Below are positions 30,673 to 39,760 of a stretch of 64,000 bases of DNA, in pieces. This DNA comes from Cupriavidus sp. MP-37 (GTDB lineage Bacteria > Pseudomonadota > Gammaproteobacteria > Burkholderiales > Burkholderiaceae): contig NZ_CP085344.1 in assembly GCF_020618415.1 (NCBI RefSeq), positions 1,263,001-1,327,000 on the forward strand, written 5' to 3'. The translations under genes were made by a program, and so were the position numbers. Positions within the stretch are counted from its first letter, which is position 1. Each line of letters opens with the position of its first letter. The notes under the pieces were generated by a model, which did not search any database, had not been told where the DNA came from, and was given only the letters and a program-made list of their open reading frames with translations.

Positions 30673-31677
30673 TCAGATCCAGGGGAGCGGGGCGCTCGCA
30701 GGGTTCGCGGGGTGGGCGTCCAGGCGCCGGCGCAGGATGCGTTCGAAATGGGTCGGATCGTGCGGCTGCAGCATGTCGGCCTCGCGCGGCAGGTAGAAGT
30801 CCCACAGTCGCGACACCCAGAAGCGCAGCGCGCCCGCGCGCAGCATGTCTTGCCAGTGCGCGGCTTCGGTCTCGGTCAGCGGCCTGACCGCATGATAAGC
30901 CCGCAGCAGCGCCTGCGCGCGCGCGGGGTCGAGCTCGCCGCTGGCCAGGTCGATGCACCAGTCGTTGACGGTGACTGCCACGTCGAACAGCCATTTGTCT
31001 TGGCCGGCGAAGTAGAAATCGAAGAAACCGCCCAGCCGGTGGCGGCCGCTGCCGTCTTCCTCGAACAGTGCGTTGTCGCGGAACAGGTCGCAGTGGCACG
31101 GGCCTTCGCCCAGGCTGGCGTACGCCGGGCTGGCGAAGAACGCCGCCTGGTGCGCGATCTCCCGTTGCAGCAGCGCGCGCTGGCCGGCATCGAGGAAGGG
31201 CAGGATCTCGCGCTCGGTCTGCTGCCACCAGGGCAGGCTGCGCAGGTTGGGCTGGCGGCGCGGGTAATCGACGCCGGCCAGGTGCATGCGCGCCAGCATG
31301 TCGCCGACCTCGGCGCAGTGCTGCGCGTCGGGTGCCAGCTGCGACGCGCCCGGCAGGCGCGTGACGATGGTGGCGGGCTTGCCCTTGAGCGCGCGCAGGA
31401 TCTCGCCGTCGCGCGCCGGGATCGGCGCGGGCACGCGGATGCCGCGCTCGGCCAGGTGCGCCATCAGGTGCAGGTAATAGGGCAGCTGCGCGAACGACAG
31501 CCGCTCGAAGATGGTCAGCACGTACTGGCGCGTCTGGCCCTCGTGCTCCATGGTGAGGAAGAAATTGCTGTTCTCGATGCCCGAGGCGATGCCGCGCAGT
31601 TCGCGCACTTCGCCAAGGTCGAAATCCAGCAGCCAGCGGGCGATCTCGTCCTGCGAGACCGTGGTGAATACGGCCAT
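30673..31677 (-). CDS. thrB: Homoserine kinase (ThrB, HskII type)
   Basis: Phosphorylates homoserine in threonine biosynthesis. This is the aminoglycoside phosphotransferase-fold type of homoserine kinase found in beta- and gammaproteobacteria, not the GHMP type. The 334-residue product starts [19 protein letters not shown] and shows [10 protein letters not shown], the nucleotide-binding lysine region, the catalytic [12 protein letters not shown] and the metal-binding [19 protein letters not shown] chose the ATG at 31677 because the upstream extension is low quality. It precedes the BPSS1780-like gene by 5 bp and follows the DUF2782 gene. Confidence 0.93.
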   Translation of the reverse strand: MAVFTTVSQDEIARWLLDFDLGEVRELRGIASGIENSNFFLTMEHEGQTRQYVLTIFERLSFAQLPYYLHLMAHLAERGIRVPAPIPARDGEILRALKGKPATIVTRLPGASQLAPDAQHCAEVGDMLARMHLAGVDYPRRQPNLRSLPWWQQTEREILPFLDAGQRALLQREIAHQAAFFASPAYASLGEGPCHCDLFRDNALFEEDGSGRHRLGGFFDFYFAGQDKWLFDVAVTVNDWCIDLASGELDPARAQALLRAYHAVRPLTETEAAHWQDMLRAGALRFWVSRLWDFYLPREADMLQPHDPTHFERILRRRLDAHPANPASAPLPWI

Positions 31678-31806
31678 ACTTGTTGTGTGAAGCGAATCGG
31701 AAAGCGGCGGGCGCCGGTTGCGGACAAAGTCCGGGCCGCCGCCGCGGCATGACTGCCGGAGGGCCGGCGCGGCCTGGACTTCATGCCAGGCCGTGGGCAA
31801 GCGGGT

Positions 31807-32241
31807 TCAGAACTTCAGGTTGACCGAAGGCACGCGGTTGACGTCGTGCTCGCGGATCTTGGGCGAGCTGTCTTCCGGCTTGCTCATCTCGTACCTGGTG
31901 CCGAATCCCGACCGCACCTGGATATCGGTGGCGCGGCCCTTGTCGCGGTACTCGCGCACCTGGGTGCCATCGCGTTCATTGAGCTGGAAGCTCGGCTCGC
32001 GCGGCTGGTTCAGCTGCGACCTGGCGGCCGGGGCGATCGGCCGGTTGTTGATCTGGTTCAGCTCCTGCTGGGTCAGCGCGCTGCTTTCCTGCGCAACGGC
32101 CCAGCCGGACGCCAGCGCCAGCGCGGCAGCCACTGCCGCGGCCAGGCCGGACACGGACCGCCTGGCAGGCGATTCAGGCTCGGCGGCCACGGCGGCTGAG
32201 CGCGTGGACCGGACCGGGCGGACGGAAGAGGGGGAGGTCAT
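31807..32241 (-). CDS. DUF2782-family protein
   Basis: A 144-residue protein with a predicted signal or anchor segment near residues 30-51 (SGLAAAVAAALALASGWAVA) and a small C-terminal domain, PSFQLNERDGTQVREYRDKG then RYEMSKPEDSSP, which I recognise as DUF2782. No function is known. The ATG at 32241 has CAGGAG 6 nt upstream; a longer open frame to 32310 lacks this. DUF2782, thrB and polA are neighbours in several proteobacteria, and the same set is seen here. Confidence 0.8.
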   Translation of the reverse strand: MTSPSSVRPVRSTRSAAVAAEPESPARRSVSGLAAAVAAALALASGWAVAQESSALTQQELNQINNRPIAPAARSQLNQPREPSFQLNERDGTQVREYRDKGRATDIQVRSGFGTRYEMSKPEDSSPKIREHDVNRVPSVNLKF

Positions 32242-32467
32242 CAGATGCTCCTGTGCGGGCTGCGGCGCAAGCGGCGTGCAGCGCCGCGGCATGCGGCGGT
32301 TGGACTGCAACCCGGCGGCGCCGGGCTTGGCAGACGGACAGGTTCCATTCTAGCAATTCCTGCCCTGCACAGGCCGCCGCCGTGCCCCGGGGGGCACCTG
32401 CACGACCGTGGCGGGTGGCGCATGCGTTGCCGCGGCGCCCGGGCCGCCCGGATGCCGCCGACCGGTC

Positions 32468-33415
32468 TTACAGGTAGAACATCTCTTCCTTCGGCGGAAT
32501 CGGCTTGTCGCCGCCGCGCTGCTCGTAATAGTCGTAGACCGCTTCCAGCACTTCATGCGGCTCGTCGACGATCTTCATCAGGTCCAGGTCGTGCTCGGCG
32601 ATCAGGCCCATCGGCAGCAGCGTGAAGCGGAACCAGTCCAGCAGGCCCTTCCAGAAACGGCTGCCGAACATGATCACCGGCACCGAGCGCGACTTGCCGG
32701 TCTGCACCAGGGTCAGTACCTCGGCCAGCTCGTCGAGCGTGCCGAAGCCGCCCGGCATCACGATAAAGGCGTCCGAATTCTTGACGAAGGTGACCTTGCG
32801 GGTGAAGAAGTGGCGGAAGCGCATGGCAATGTCCTGGTACGGATTGCCCTGCTGCTCGTGCGGCAGTTCGATGTTCAGGCCGACGCTGGCGGACTTGCCG
32901 GCGTGCGCGCCCTTGTTGGCCGCTTCCATGATGCCGGGGCCGCCGCCGGAGATCACGGCAAAGCCTGCGTCCGAGAACAGCCGGGCGATCTCGATGGTGC
33001 GCTGGTAATAGGGCGAATCCTCGCGCAGGCGCGCGCTGCCGTAGATCGACACCGCCGGGCGGATCTCGGACAGGTACTCGGTGGCCTCGATGAACTCTGC
33101 CATAATCGTGAACATTTGCCACGAGGCGCGCGCCTTCTTTGCGGTCGCGCGGTCTTCGTCGGCCAGCGCACGCAGGCTGGGGATCATCTTGCGCGGATTG
33201 GCGCGCGCCGCCGCCGCAGCAGCCTTTTCAGCAGCAACTTCAGGCGGATTGCCCGCGGCGGCGGCGTCGGCCGCAGCGGCAATCGCCGCGGCGTGCTCGG
33301 AGGCAGCCTCCGGCGGGGGTTGTACGGTATCGCCGGAGATATCAGCAACATCCGGGTCAGCAAGGGGGGCGGTCGAGGCACCGCCTGCAGCGGCACCAGT
33401 CAATTTTGAGTCCAT
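32468..33415 (-). CDS. LOG-family (TIGR00730) nucleotide/cytokinin-type phosphoribohydrolase
   Basis: Rossmann-fold protein of the LOG family, which hydrolyses nucleoside 5'-monophosphates or cytokinin ribotides to free the base. The catalytic motif PGGFGTLDE and SGGGPGIMEAANKGA are clear. The frame gives 315 residues from the ATG at 33415, but residues 1-75 are an Ala-rich low-complexity stretch with no ribosome site, and a second start at 33187 (MIPSLRALADE) would give 239 residues, nearer the family length. The start codon at 33413-33415 sits on top of the divergent polA start. Confidence 0.87.
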   Translation of the reverse strand: MDSKLTGAAAGGASTAPLADPDVADISGDTVQPPPEAASEHAAAIAAAADAAAAGNPPEVAAEKAAAAAARANPRKMIPSLRALADEDRATAKKARASWQMFTIMAEFIEATEYLSEIRPAVSIYGSARLREDSPYYQRTIEIARLFSDAGFAVISGGGPGIMEAANKGAHAGKSASVGLNIELPHEQQGNPYQDIAMRFRHFFTRKVTFVKNSDAFIVMPGGFGTLDELAEVLTLVQTGKSRSVPVIMFGSRFWKGLLDWFRFTLLPMGLIAEHDLDLMKIVDEPHEVLEAVYDYYEQRGGDKPIPPKEEMFYL

Positions 33416-33419
33416 GGGA

Positions 33420-36248
33420 ATGTCGGATAGTCCAAAAACACTCTTGCTCGTCGATGGATCGAGCTATCTGTATCGCGCTTATCACGCTTTGCCGGACCTG
33501 AGGAATGGGGAGGGTCTGCCCACAGGGGCAATCTACGGCATGATCAACATGCTGCGCAAGTTGCGCAACGACTACCCGGCAGAGTATAGCGCCTGCGTGT
33601 TCGACGCCAAGGGCAAGACCTTCCGCGACGACCTGTATCCGGCCTACAAGGAGCACCGCCCGTCGATGCCAGAAGACCTGGCGCGCCAGATCGAGCCGAT
33701 CCACGAGGCCGTGCGCGCGCTGGGCTGGCCGATCGTGGTGGTCGACGGCGTCGAAGCCGACGACGTGATCGGCACATTGTCGCGCCAGGCCATGGAGCAG
33801 GGCGTGCGCACGGTGGTGTCCACCGGCGACAAGGACTTGGCGCAGCTGGTCAACGAACAGGTCACGCTGGTCAATACCATGAGCGGCGAAGTGCTCGATC
33901 CTGCCGGCGTGGTGGCCAAGTTCGGCGTGCCGCCGGAGCGCATCATCGACTATCTGTCGCTGATCGGCGACGCGGTCGACAACGTGCCGGGCGTGCCCAA
34001 GGTCGGCCCCAAGACCGCAGTCAAATGGCTGGCCGAGCATGGCTCGCTCGACGGCGTGATCGCGGCCGCGCCCGGCATCAAGGGCGTGGTCGGCGAGAAC
34101 CTGCGCAACACGCTGGCATGGCTGCCGATGGCGCGCCGGCTGGTGACGGTCAAGACCGACTGCGACCTGAGCAAGTCGGTCGCCGATTTCCACGCGCTGC
34201 GCGAGACCGGCGAGGACAAGGAGCAGCTGGTGGCGTTCTTCCAGCGCTATGGCTTCAAGACCTGGCTGCGCGAAGCCACCGGCGAAAGCCTGCCCGATGC
34301 GCGCGCCCAGGCCCGCGCCCGCGCCGCGGCCAGCGCGCCGGCGCAGGGCGGCCTGTTCGATGCGCCCGCTGCCACCGCAGACGCCGGCGCGCCGCCGGCC
34401 GAGGACGCCGCGCCCACCGAGATCCGCTACGAGACCGTCACCACCGAAGGCATGCTGGAAGACTGGCTAAGGCGCATCGAGTCCGCGCCGCTGGTGGCAA
34501 TCGATACCGAGACCACGTCGCTGGACCCGATGCAGGCGCAGCTGGTCGGCATCTCGTTGTCGGCGGCGCCGGGCGAGGCCTGCTATATCCCGGTGGCGCA
34601 CCGCGGCCCGGATGTGGTCGGCGAGGGCGGCCAGGCCGACCACGGCCAGCTGTCGCGCGAGTTCGTGCTGGAACGCATGCGCGCGTGGCTCGAAGATGCC
34701 AACCGCCCCAAGCTCGGCCAGAACCTGAAGTACGACGTCCATGTGTTCGCCAACCACGGCATCCAGCTGCGCGGTATCGCCCACGACACCATGCTGCAGA
34801 GCTACGTGCTGGCGTCGCACCGCAACCACGGCATGGACAGCCTGGCCGAGCGCCTGCTGAGCCTGAAGACCATCACCTATGAAGAGGTGTGCGGCAAGGG
34901 CGCGAGCCAGATCGGCTTCGACCAGATCGACCTGGCCCGCGCCACCGAATACGCCGCCGAGGACGCCGACGTAACGCTGCGCCTGCACCGCAAGATGTTC
35001 CCGCAGGTCGAGGCCGCGGCCGGGCTGCGCCGCGTCTATGAAGAGATCGAGATGCCGGTCTCGGTGGTGCTGCAGAAGGTCGAGCGCAACGGCGTGCTGA
35101 TCGACGCCGAGCGCCTGGCCGCGCAGAGCGCCGAGCTGGGGCAGCGCATGCTGGCGCTGGAGCAGTCGGCCTACGAGGCCGCGGGCCAGCCCTTCAACCT
35201 GGGCTCGCCCAAGCAGATCGGCGAGATCCTGTTCAACCAGATGAAGCTGCCGGTGGTGAAGAAGACCGCCAGCGGCGCGCCCTCGACCGACGAAGAGGTG
35301 CTGCAGAAGCTGGCCGAGGATTACCCGCTGCCCAAGCTGCTGCTGGACTACCGCGGCCTGTCCAAGCTCAAGTCCACCTACACCGACAAGCTGCCCAAGA
35401 TGGTCAACTCGCGCACCGGGCGCGTGCATACCAGCTACGGCCAGGCCACCGCGGTGACCGGGCGGCTGGCTTCGACCGAGCCCAACCTGCAGAACATCCC
35501 GGTGCGCACCGAGGAAGGCCGCCGCATCCGCGAGGCCTTTATCGCCGAGCCGGGCAGCGCGATCGTGTCGGCGGACTATTCGCAGATCGAGCTGCGCATC
35601 ATGGCCCATATCTCGGGCGACGAGAACCTGCTGCGCGCCTTTGCCAACGGCGAGGACATCCACCGCGCCACCGCCGCCGAGATCTTCGGCGTCGAGCGCG
35701 AGGCGGTCAGCAGCGAGCAGCGCCGCTATGCCAAGGTGATCAACTTCGGCCTGATCTACGGCATGAGCGCGTTCGGGCTGGCCAGCAACCTCGGCATCGA
35801 ACGCGAGGCCGCCAAGCACTATATCGACCGCTACTTCATGCGCTATCCGGGCGTGGCCCACTACATGGAAGAGACCCGCCAGACCGCGCGCGAGCAGGGC
35901 TATGTCGAGACCGTGTTCGGCCGCCGGCTGTGGCTGCCCGATATCAACGGCGGCAGCGGCCCGCGCCGGCAGGCCGCCGAGCGCGCCGCCATCAACGCGC
36001 CGATGCAGGGCACCGCGGCCGACCTGATCAAACTGTCGATGATCGCGGTGCAGGACTGGCTGGAGCGCGACGGCCTGCAGACCCGCCAGATCATGCAGGT
36101 CCACGATGAACTGGTGCTGGAGGTGCCCGAGCACGAGCTGGAACTGGTCAAGGCGCGCCTGCCTGAGCTGATGTGCACGGTGGCCGAGTTGCGCGTGCCG
36201 CTGGTGGCCGAAGTCGGCAGCGGTGCGAACTGGGAGGAAGCGCACTAA
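33420..36248 (+). CDS. polA: DNA polymerase I
   Basis: Repair and Okazaki-fragment processing polymerase. The 942-residue product contains all three domains: 5'-3' exonuclease (LLLVDGSSYLYRAYHALPDL at the N-terminus), 3'-5' proofreading exonuclease with intact acidic residues (IDTETTSLDP), and the polymerase domain (SADYSQIELRIMAHIS and QVHDELVLEV). A possible ATG at 33414 is 6 bp further upstream. The start codon region overlaps the divergent LOG gene, so its promoter must lie inside that gene's coding sequence. A hairpin follows the stop. Confidence 0.96.
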   Translation: MSDSPKTLLLVDGSSYLYRAYHALPDLRNGEGLPTGAIYGMINMLRKLRNDYPAEYSACVFDAKGKTFRDDLYPAYKEHRPSMPEDLARQIEPIHEAVRALGWPIVVVDGVEADDVIGTLSRQAMEQGVRTVVSTGDKDLAQLVNEQVTLVNTMSGEVLDPAGVVAKFGVPPERIIDYLSLIGDAVDNVPGVPKVGPKTAVKWLAEHGSLDGVIAAAPGIKGVVGENLRNTLAWLPMARRLVTVKTDCDLSKSVADFHALRETGEDKEQLVAFFQRYGFKTWLREATGESLPDARAQARARAAASAPAQGGLFDAPAATADAGAPPAEDAAPTEIRYETVTTEGMLEDWLRRIESAPLVAIDTETTSLDPMQAQLVGISLSAAPGEACYIPVAHRGPDVVGEGGQADHGQLSREFVLERMRAWLEDANRPKLGQNLKYDVHVFANHGIQLRGIAHDTMLQSYVLASHRNHGMDSLAERLLSLKTITYEEVCGKGASQIGFDQIDLARATEYAAEDADVTLRLHRKMFPQVEAAAGLRRVYEEIEMPVSVVLQKVERNGVLIDAERLAAQSAELGQRMLALEQSAYEAAGQPFNLGSPKQIGEILFNQMKLPVVKKTASGAPSTDEEVLQKLAEDYPLPKLLLDYRGLSKLKSTYTDKLPKMVNSRTGRVHTSYGQATAVTGRLASTEPNLQNIPVRTEEGRRIREAFIAEPGSAIVSADYSQIELRIMAHISGDENLLRAFANGEDIHRATAAEIFGVEREAVSSEQRRYAKVINFGLIYGMSAFGLASNLGIEREAAKHYIDRYFMRYPGVAHYMEETRQTAREQGYVETVFGRRLWLPDINGGSGPRRQAAERAAINAPMQGTAADLIKLSMIAVQDWLERDGLQTRQIMQVHDELVLEVPEHELELVKARLPELMCTVAELRVPLVAEVGSGANWEEAH

Positions 36249-36260
36249 GGCCTCTCCCCG

Positions 36261-36285
36261 GCGAGCCGGCGCCCAACCGGCTCGC
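36261..36285 (+). terminator. Hairpin after polA
   Basis: GCGAGCCGG, 7-nt loop, CCGGCTCGC: a perfect 9-bp stem 12 bp past the polA stop, without a U-run. Probably a terminator or RNA-stabilising hairpin. Confidence 0.55.
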
Positions 36286-36416
36286 TGCCCCTGCGTGGTG
36301 GTATCGAATGAAGCGACTGCTGAGTCAGCGTGCGGCGCTTGCCAGCCATGCTGCGATGCAGCAAACTGTGGCAAACGCCTCAGGCCAAGAATTTACAAAA
36401 ACGCAGCAGGTAGACC

Positions 36417-37742
36417 ATGACAGAAACAAGGACGCACCGCATCGTCGTCGTCGGCGGCGGGGCAGGGGGGCTGGAACTGGTAACGAAGCTGGGCGACAAG
36501 CTCGGCCGCAAGGGCGCGGCGCAGGTGGTGCTGGTGGACCGCCTGCCCACCCATATCTGGAAGCCGCTGCTGCATGAAGTCGCCGCCGGCAGCATGGATC
36601 CCAACACCCACCAGCTGGAATACGCGGCGCAGGCGCGCTGGCATCATTTCGAGTTCCAGCAGGGCGAGCTGACCGGCATCGACCGCACCCGCAAGACCAT
36701 CTCTGTGTCGGCCTGCGTCGACCAGGACGGCGCCGAGCTGCTGCCCGCGCGTGAGCTGCCGTATGACACGCTGGTGCTGGCGATCGGCTGCGTCACGCAT
36801 TTCTTCGGCGTGCCGGGCGCGGCCGAGCATGCCATCGCGCTCGACACCGTGGCCCAGGCCGAGCGCTTCCGCAAGCGGCTGATCGCCGCCTGCGTGCGTG
36901 CCCAGAACGGGCGCGGCCGCGTGGACGGCGACGGGCGGCCGCGCGTGGACGTGGCCATCATCGGCGCCGGCGCCACCGGCGTCGAGCTGTCGGCGGAACT
37001 GCGCAACACCGCGCATGTGCTCAGCGCCTATGGCCTGCACCGCCTGGACCCGCGCCGCGACGTGCGTATCCACGTGATCGAGGCCGGGCCGCGCATCCTG
37101 CCGGCGCTGTCCGAACGGGTCTCGGCCGAGACCGCCAAGCTGCTCAGGAAGCTGGACGTCGACGTCTTCACCAGCGAGCGCGTGACCGAGGTCACGCCGC
37201 AGGCCGTGCTGACCGCCAGCGGCAAGACCATCGATGCCGACCTGACGGTGTGGGCCGCCGGCATCACCGCGCCCGCGGTGCTGGCCAGCCTGGGCCTGCC
37301 GGTCAGCCGCCAGGGCCAGATCGTGGTCGGCCCGACGCTGCAGAGCGAGGGCGACCCGGACATCTTCGCCTTCGGCGATTGCGCCAGCTGCCCGTGGCCG
37401 GAGAAGCAGACCGCGGTGCCGCCGCGCGCGCAGGCCGCGCACCAGCAGGCCACCTTCCTCTACGAGGCGCTGTGCGCGCGGCTGGCGGGTCGGCCGCTGC
37501 CGCGGTTCGCGTTCAAGGACTTCGGCTCGCTGGTGTCGCTCGGCCACTTCAGCGCGGTGGGCAGCCTGATGGGCGGGCTGATCGGCGGCTCGATGTTTAT
37601 CGAAGGGCTGCTGGCGCGCTTCATGTACACCTCGCTGTACCGGATGCACGTAATGGCGCTGCACGGCGCGGTCGGGATGGCGCTGGATACCGTCTCGCAC
37701 TGGCTGCGCAGCAAGACCAGTCCGCGCGTCAAGCTGCACTGA
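36417..37742 (+). CDS. ndh: Type II NADH dehydrogenase (NDH-2-like, NAD(P)/FAD oxidoreductase)
   Basis: Peripheral membrane FAD enzyme that passes electrons from NADH to quinone without pumping protons. The 441-residue product has the FAD dinucleotide motif VVVGGGAGGLE (about residues 10-20), the second NADH-binding site AIIGAGATGVELSAEL (about 180-195) and FAFGDCASCPWPE; the C-terminal amphipathic region (about 385-425: GSLMGGLIGGSMFIEGLLAR then FMYTSLYRMH) fits membrane attachment. Preceded by polA with a hairpin between. Confidence 0.93.
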   Translation: MTETRTHRIVVVGGGAGGLELVTKLGDKLGRKGAAQVVLVDRLPTHIWKPLLHEVAAGSMDPNTHQLEYAAQARWHHFEFQQGELTGIDRTRKTISVSACVDQDGAELLPARELPYDTLVLAIGCVTHFFGVPGAAEHAIALDTVAQAERFRKRLIAACVRAQNGRGRVDGDGRPRVDVAIIGAGATGVELSAELRNTAHVLSAYGLHRLDPRRDVRIHVIEAGPRILPALSERVSAETAKLLRKLDVDVFTSERVTEVTPQAVLTASGKTIDADLTVWAAGITAPAVLASLGLPVSRQGQIVVGPTLQSEGDPDIFAFGDCASCPWPEKQTAVPPRAQAAHQQATFLYEALCARLAGRPLPRFAFKDFGSLVSLGHFSAVGSLMGGLIGGSMFIEGLLARFMYTSLYRMHVMALHGAVGMALDTVSHWLRSKTSPRVKLH

Positions 37743-37875
37743 CGCGGGGCCCAGGCCCCCCGCTTGTGGGTGGGGGCGCCGGCGGGCCTGCGCCGCCATG
37801 TTTTCTCCATGTCTGCTTAAAATCGGGCGCGGGCGCCGCGTGGCGGCCCAGCCACCAACGATCCTGGAGACAAGC

Positions 37876-38754
37876 ATGCTCAAACCAGAAGTGGACAGCC
37901 TGGTCCCCGGCCAGACCTTCGACCGCCGCGGCTTCGTCAAGACCGCGCTGGGGTCCGCCTTTGCCGCCGCCGCCTTGCCGGTGATGGCCCAGCAGGCGAT
38001 CAAGACCGATTTTGCCGGCCTGAACGCGGGCGAGGTCACGATTCCGTCGGGCGGCTTCAGCATGCCGGCCTACCGCGCCCAGCCGGAAGGGAAGAAAAAC
38101 CTGCCGGTGGTGCTGGTGATCAGCGAGATCTTCGGCGTGCACGAGCATATCGCCGACGTGTGCCGGCGCTTTGCCAAGCTGGGCTACCTGGCGATCGCGC
38201 CCGAGCTGTTCGCGCGCCAGGGCGATCCGCAGAGCTTCGGCACGATCCAGGAACTGCAGCGCGAGGTGATCGCCAAGGTGCCCGACGCGCAGGTGATGGG
38301 CGACCTGGATGCCGCCGTGGCCTGGGCCGGCGCCAATGGCGGCGACGTCTCGCGCCTGGCCATCACCGGCTTCTGCTGGGGCGGCCGCGTGACCTGGCTC
38401 TACGCCGCGCACAGCCAGCGCCTGAAGGCCGGCGTGGCCTGGTACGGCCAGCTGGCGCCCGAGCCGACGCCGCTCAAGCCGAAGAACCCCATCGACCTGG
38501 TCGGCCAGCTCCATGCGCCGGTGCTGGGCCTGTACGGCGGCAAGGACACCGGCATCCCGCTGGCGCAGGTGGAGCGGATGAAGGCCGCGCTGGCGTCGTC
38601 GGCCGATCCTGACGCCAAAAAGTCGCGCTTCATCGTCTATCCCGAGTCGGGCCATGCCTTCCATGCGGACTACCGGCCGAGCTACCGCGAGGCCGATGCC
38701 AGGGACGGCTGGCAGAAGTGCGTGGACTGGTTCCGGCAGCACGGCGTCGCCTGA
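37876..38754 (+). CDS. Dienelactone hydrolase-family protein with Tat-type signal
   Basis: Alpha/beta hydrolase of the dienelactone hydrolase (DLH) family, 292 residues. The nucleophile Cys sits in the GFCWGG motif (about residue 158), with Asp and His later (YGGKDTGIPL and SGHAFHADY). The N-terminus FDRRGFVKTALGSAFAAAAL is a twin-arginine signal motif (RRxF followed by a hydrophobic stretch and an AQQA cleavage site), so it is probably exported folded to the periplasm. I chose the ATG at 37876 since GGAGA precedes it. Substrate unknown; cytoplasmic DLHs act in chloroaromatic breakdown. Confidence 0.88.
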   Translation: MLKPEVDSLVPGQTFDRRGFVKTALGSAFAAAALPVMAQQAIKTDFAGLNAGEVTIPSGGFSMPAYRAQPEGKKNLPVVLVISEIFGVHEHIADVCRRFAKLGYLAIAPELFARQGDPQSFGTIQELQREVIAKVPDAQVMGDLDAAVAWAGANGGDVSRLAITGFCWGGRVTWLYAAHSQRLKAGVAWYGQLAPEPTPLKPKNPIDLVGQLHAPVLGLYGGKDTGIPLAQVERMKAALASSADPDAKKSRFIVYPESGHAFHADYRPSYREADARDGWQKCVDWFRQHGVA

Positions 38755-38820
38755 CCTGGCAACGGGGCCCGCGCGCTGCCTGCCGTCCGACGGCAGGATT
38801 GCAAAGTCCCGGCGGATACG

Positions 38821-38826
38821 TACAAT
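38821..38826 (+). promoter_or_regulatory. Possible -10 box (TACAAT) for the ZIP transporter
   Basis: TACAAT, followed 18 bp later by the GCAACATTGTTGC palindrome, 114-120 bp upstream of the most plausible ZIP start. No clear -35. Confidence 0.35.
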
Positions 38827-38843
38827 GCGGCCTTTGAGTTATT

Positions 38844-38856
38844 GCAACATTGTTGC
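38844..38856. promoter_or_regulatory. Palindrome upstream of the ZIP metal transporter
   Basis: GCAACA, T, TGTTGC: a 13-bp perfect dyad just downstream of a -10-like TACAAT, in the one AT-rich patch of this region. Its position between promoter and gene suits a metal-responsive repressor, but it does not match a Zur box that I can name. Confidence 0.4.
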
Positions 38857-39755
38857 GTTTGCCGCCCGGCGCGATGCGGGCGGAACGGCGGCGCCGCCCG
38901 GCACCGCCACCCCGGGAGCCCATCATCCATTCGACGCTTTTGTACATCCTGCTCGCCGCCACGATCTCGGGGGTGGGCAGCATCTTCGGGGCGGCGCTGC
39001 TGTCGCTGACGGTGGCGTCCCGCGTGGTCGAGCGCATGGTGAGCTTTTCGGTGGGCGTGCTGCTGGCCACCGCGCTGCTGCATTCGCTGCCCGAGGCGTT
39101 CGAGTCCGGCGCCGATCCGCGCGCGCTGTTCGGCACCTTGCTGGCCGGGCTGCTGGGTTTCTTCCTGCTCGAAAAGCTCTCGCTGCTGCGCCATTCACAC
39201 CATCACGAGGGCGACGGGCACCACCACCACCACGGCCATGACCGCGAGGAAGCGGGCCGCAGCGGCCTGACCATCCTGGTCGGCGACACCTTCCACAACT
39301 TTGCCGACGGCATCGTGATCGCGGCGGCGTTCCTGGCGGATCCGCATATCGGCGTGGTCACCGCGCTGGCGATCGCGGCGCACGAGATCCCGCAGGAAGT
39401 AGGCGACTTTATCGTGCTGCTCAACGCCGGCTTCTCCAAGGCGCGCGCCTTCGCCTTCAACCTGCTGTCGAGCCTGGCGGCGATTGCCGGCGGGGTGGTC
39501 GGGTACTTCCTGCTCGACCAGCTGAGCGGATGGATCCCCTACGTGCTGGTGATCGCGGCCAGCAGCTTTATCTACATCGCCGTCAGCGACCTGATGCCGC
39601 AGATGCAGCGCAAGCCGCGCTGGCGCGAGTCGGCGATCCAGGTGGTGCTGGTGGCAGCGGGGATCTCGGCCATCGTCTTTATCACCAATGGCGTGCACGA
39701 ACGGCACAGCCATGGCGGGCACGGCCAGGCCGCGCCCCACGCTGCGTCACACTAG
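38850..39755 (+). CDS. ZIP-family metal transporter
   Basis: Divalent metal (Zn, possibly others) importer of the ZIP family. The core, about 275 residues from ILLAATISGVGSIFGAALLS, has eight hydrophobic segments, a His-rich cytoplasmic loop (HSHHHEGDG-HHHHHGHD, near residues 113-130 of the longest frame), and the transport motifs TFHNFADGIVI (helix 4) and AAHEIPQEVGD (helix 5). The start is uncertain: no ATG with a ribosome site is seen at the family N-terminus; candidates are ATG 38850, ATG 38874 or TTG 38940. A GGGAG at 38914 points to the last region. It converges on a sulfurtransferase, 5 bp apart. Confidence 0.9.
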   Translation: MLRLPPGAMRAERRRRPAPPPREPIIHSTLLYILLAATISGVGSIFGAALLSLTVASRVVERMVSFSVGVLLATALLHSLPEAFESGADPRALFGTLLAGLLGFFLLEKLSLLRHSHHHEGDGHHHHHGHDREEAGRSGLTILVGDTFHNFADGIVIAAAFLADPHIGVVTALAIAAHEIPQEVGDFIVLLNAGFSKARAFAFNLLSSLAAIAGGVVGYFLLDQLSGWIPYVLVIAASSFIYIAVSDLMPQMQRKPRWRESAIQVVLVAAGISAIVFITNGVHERHSHGGHGQAAPHAASH

Positions 39756-39760
39756 CCGGC

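Noticed and set aside
33081..33419. N-terminal extension of polA to 33081
   Set aside because: The added residues lie antisense to the LOG gene, are Ala-rich, and do not occur in PolA; the true start is at 33420 (or 33414).
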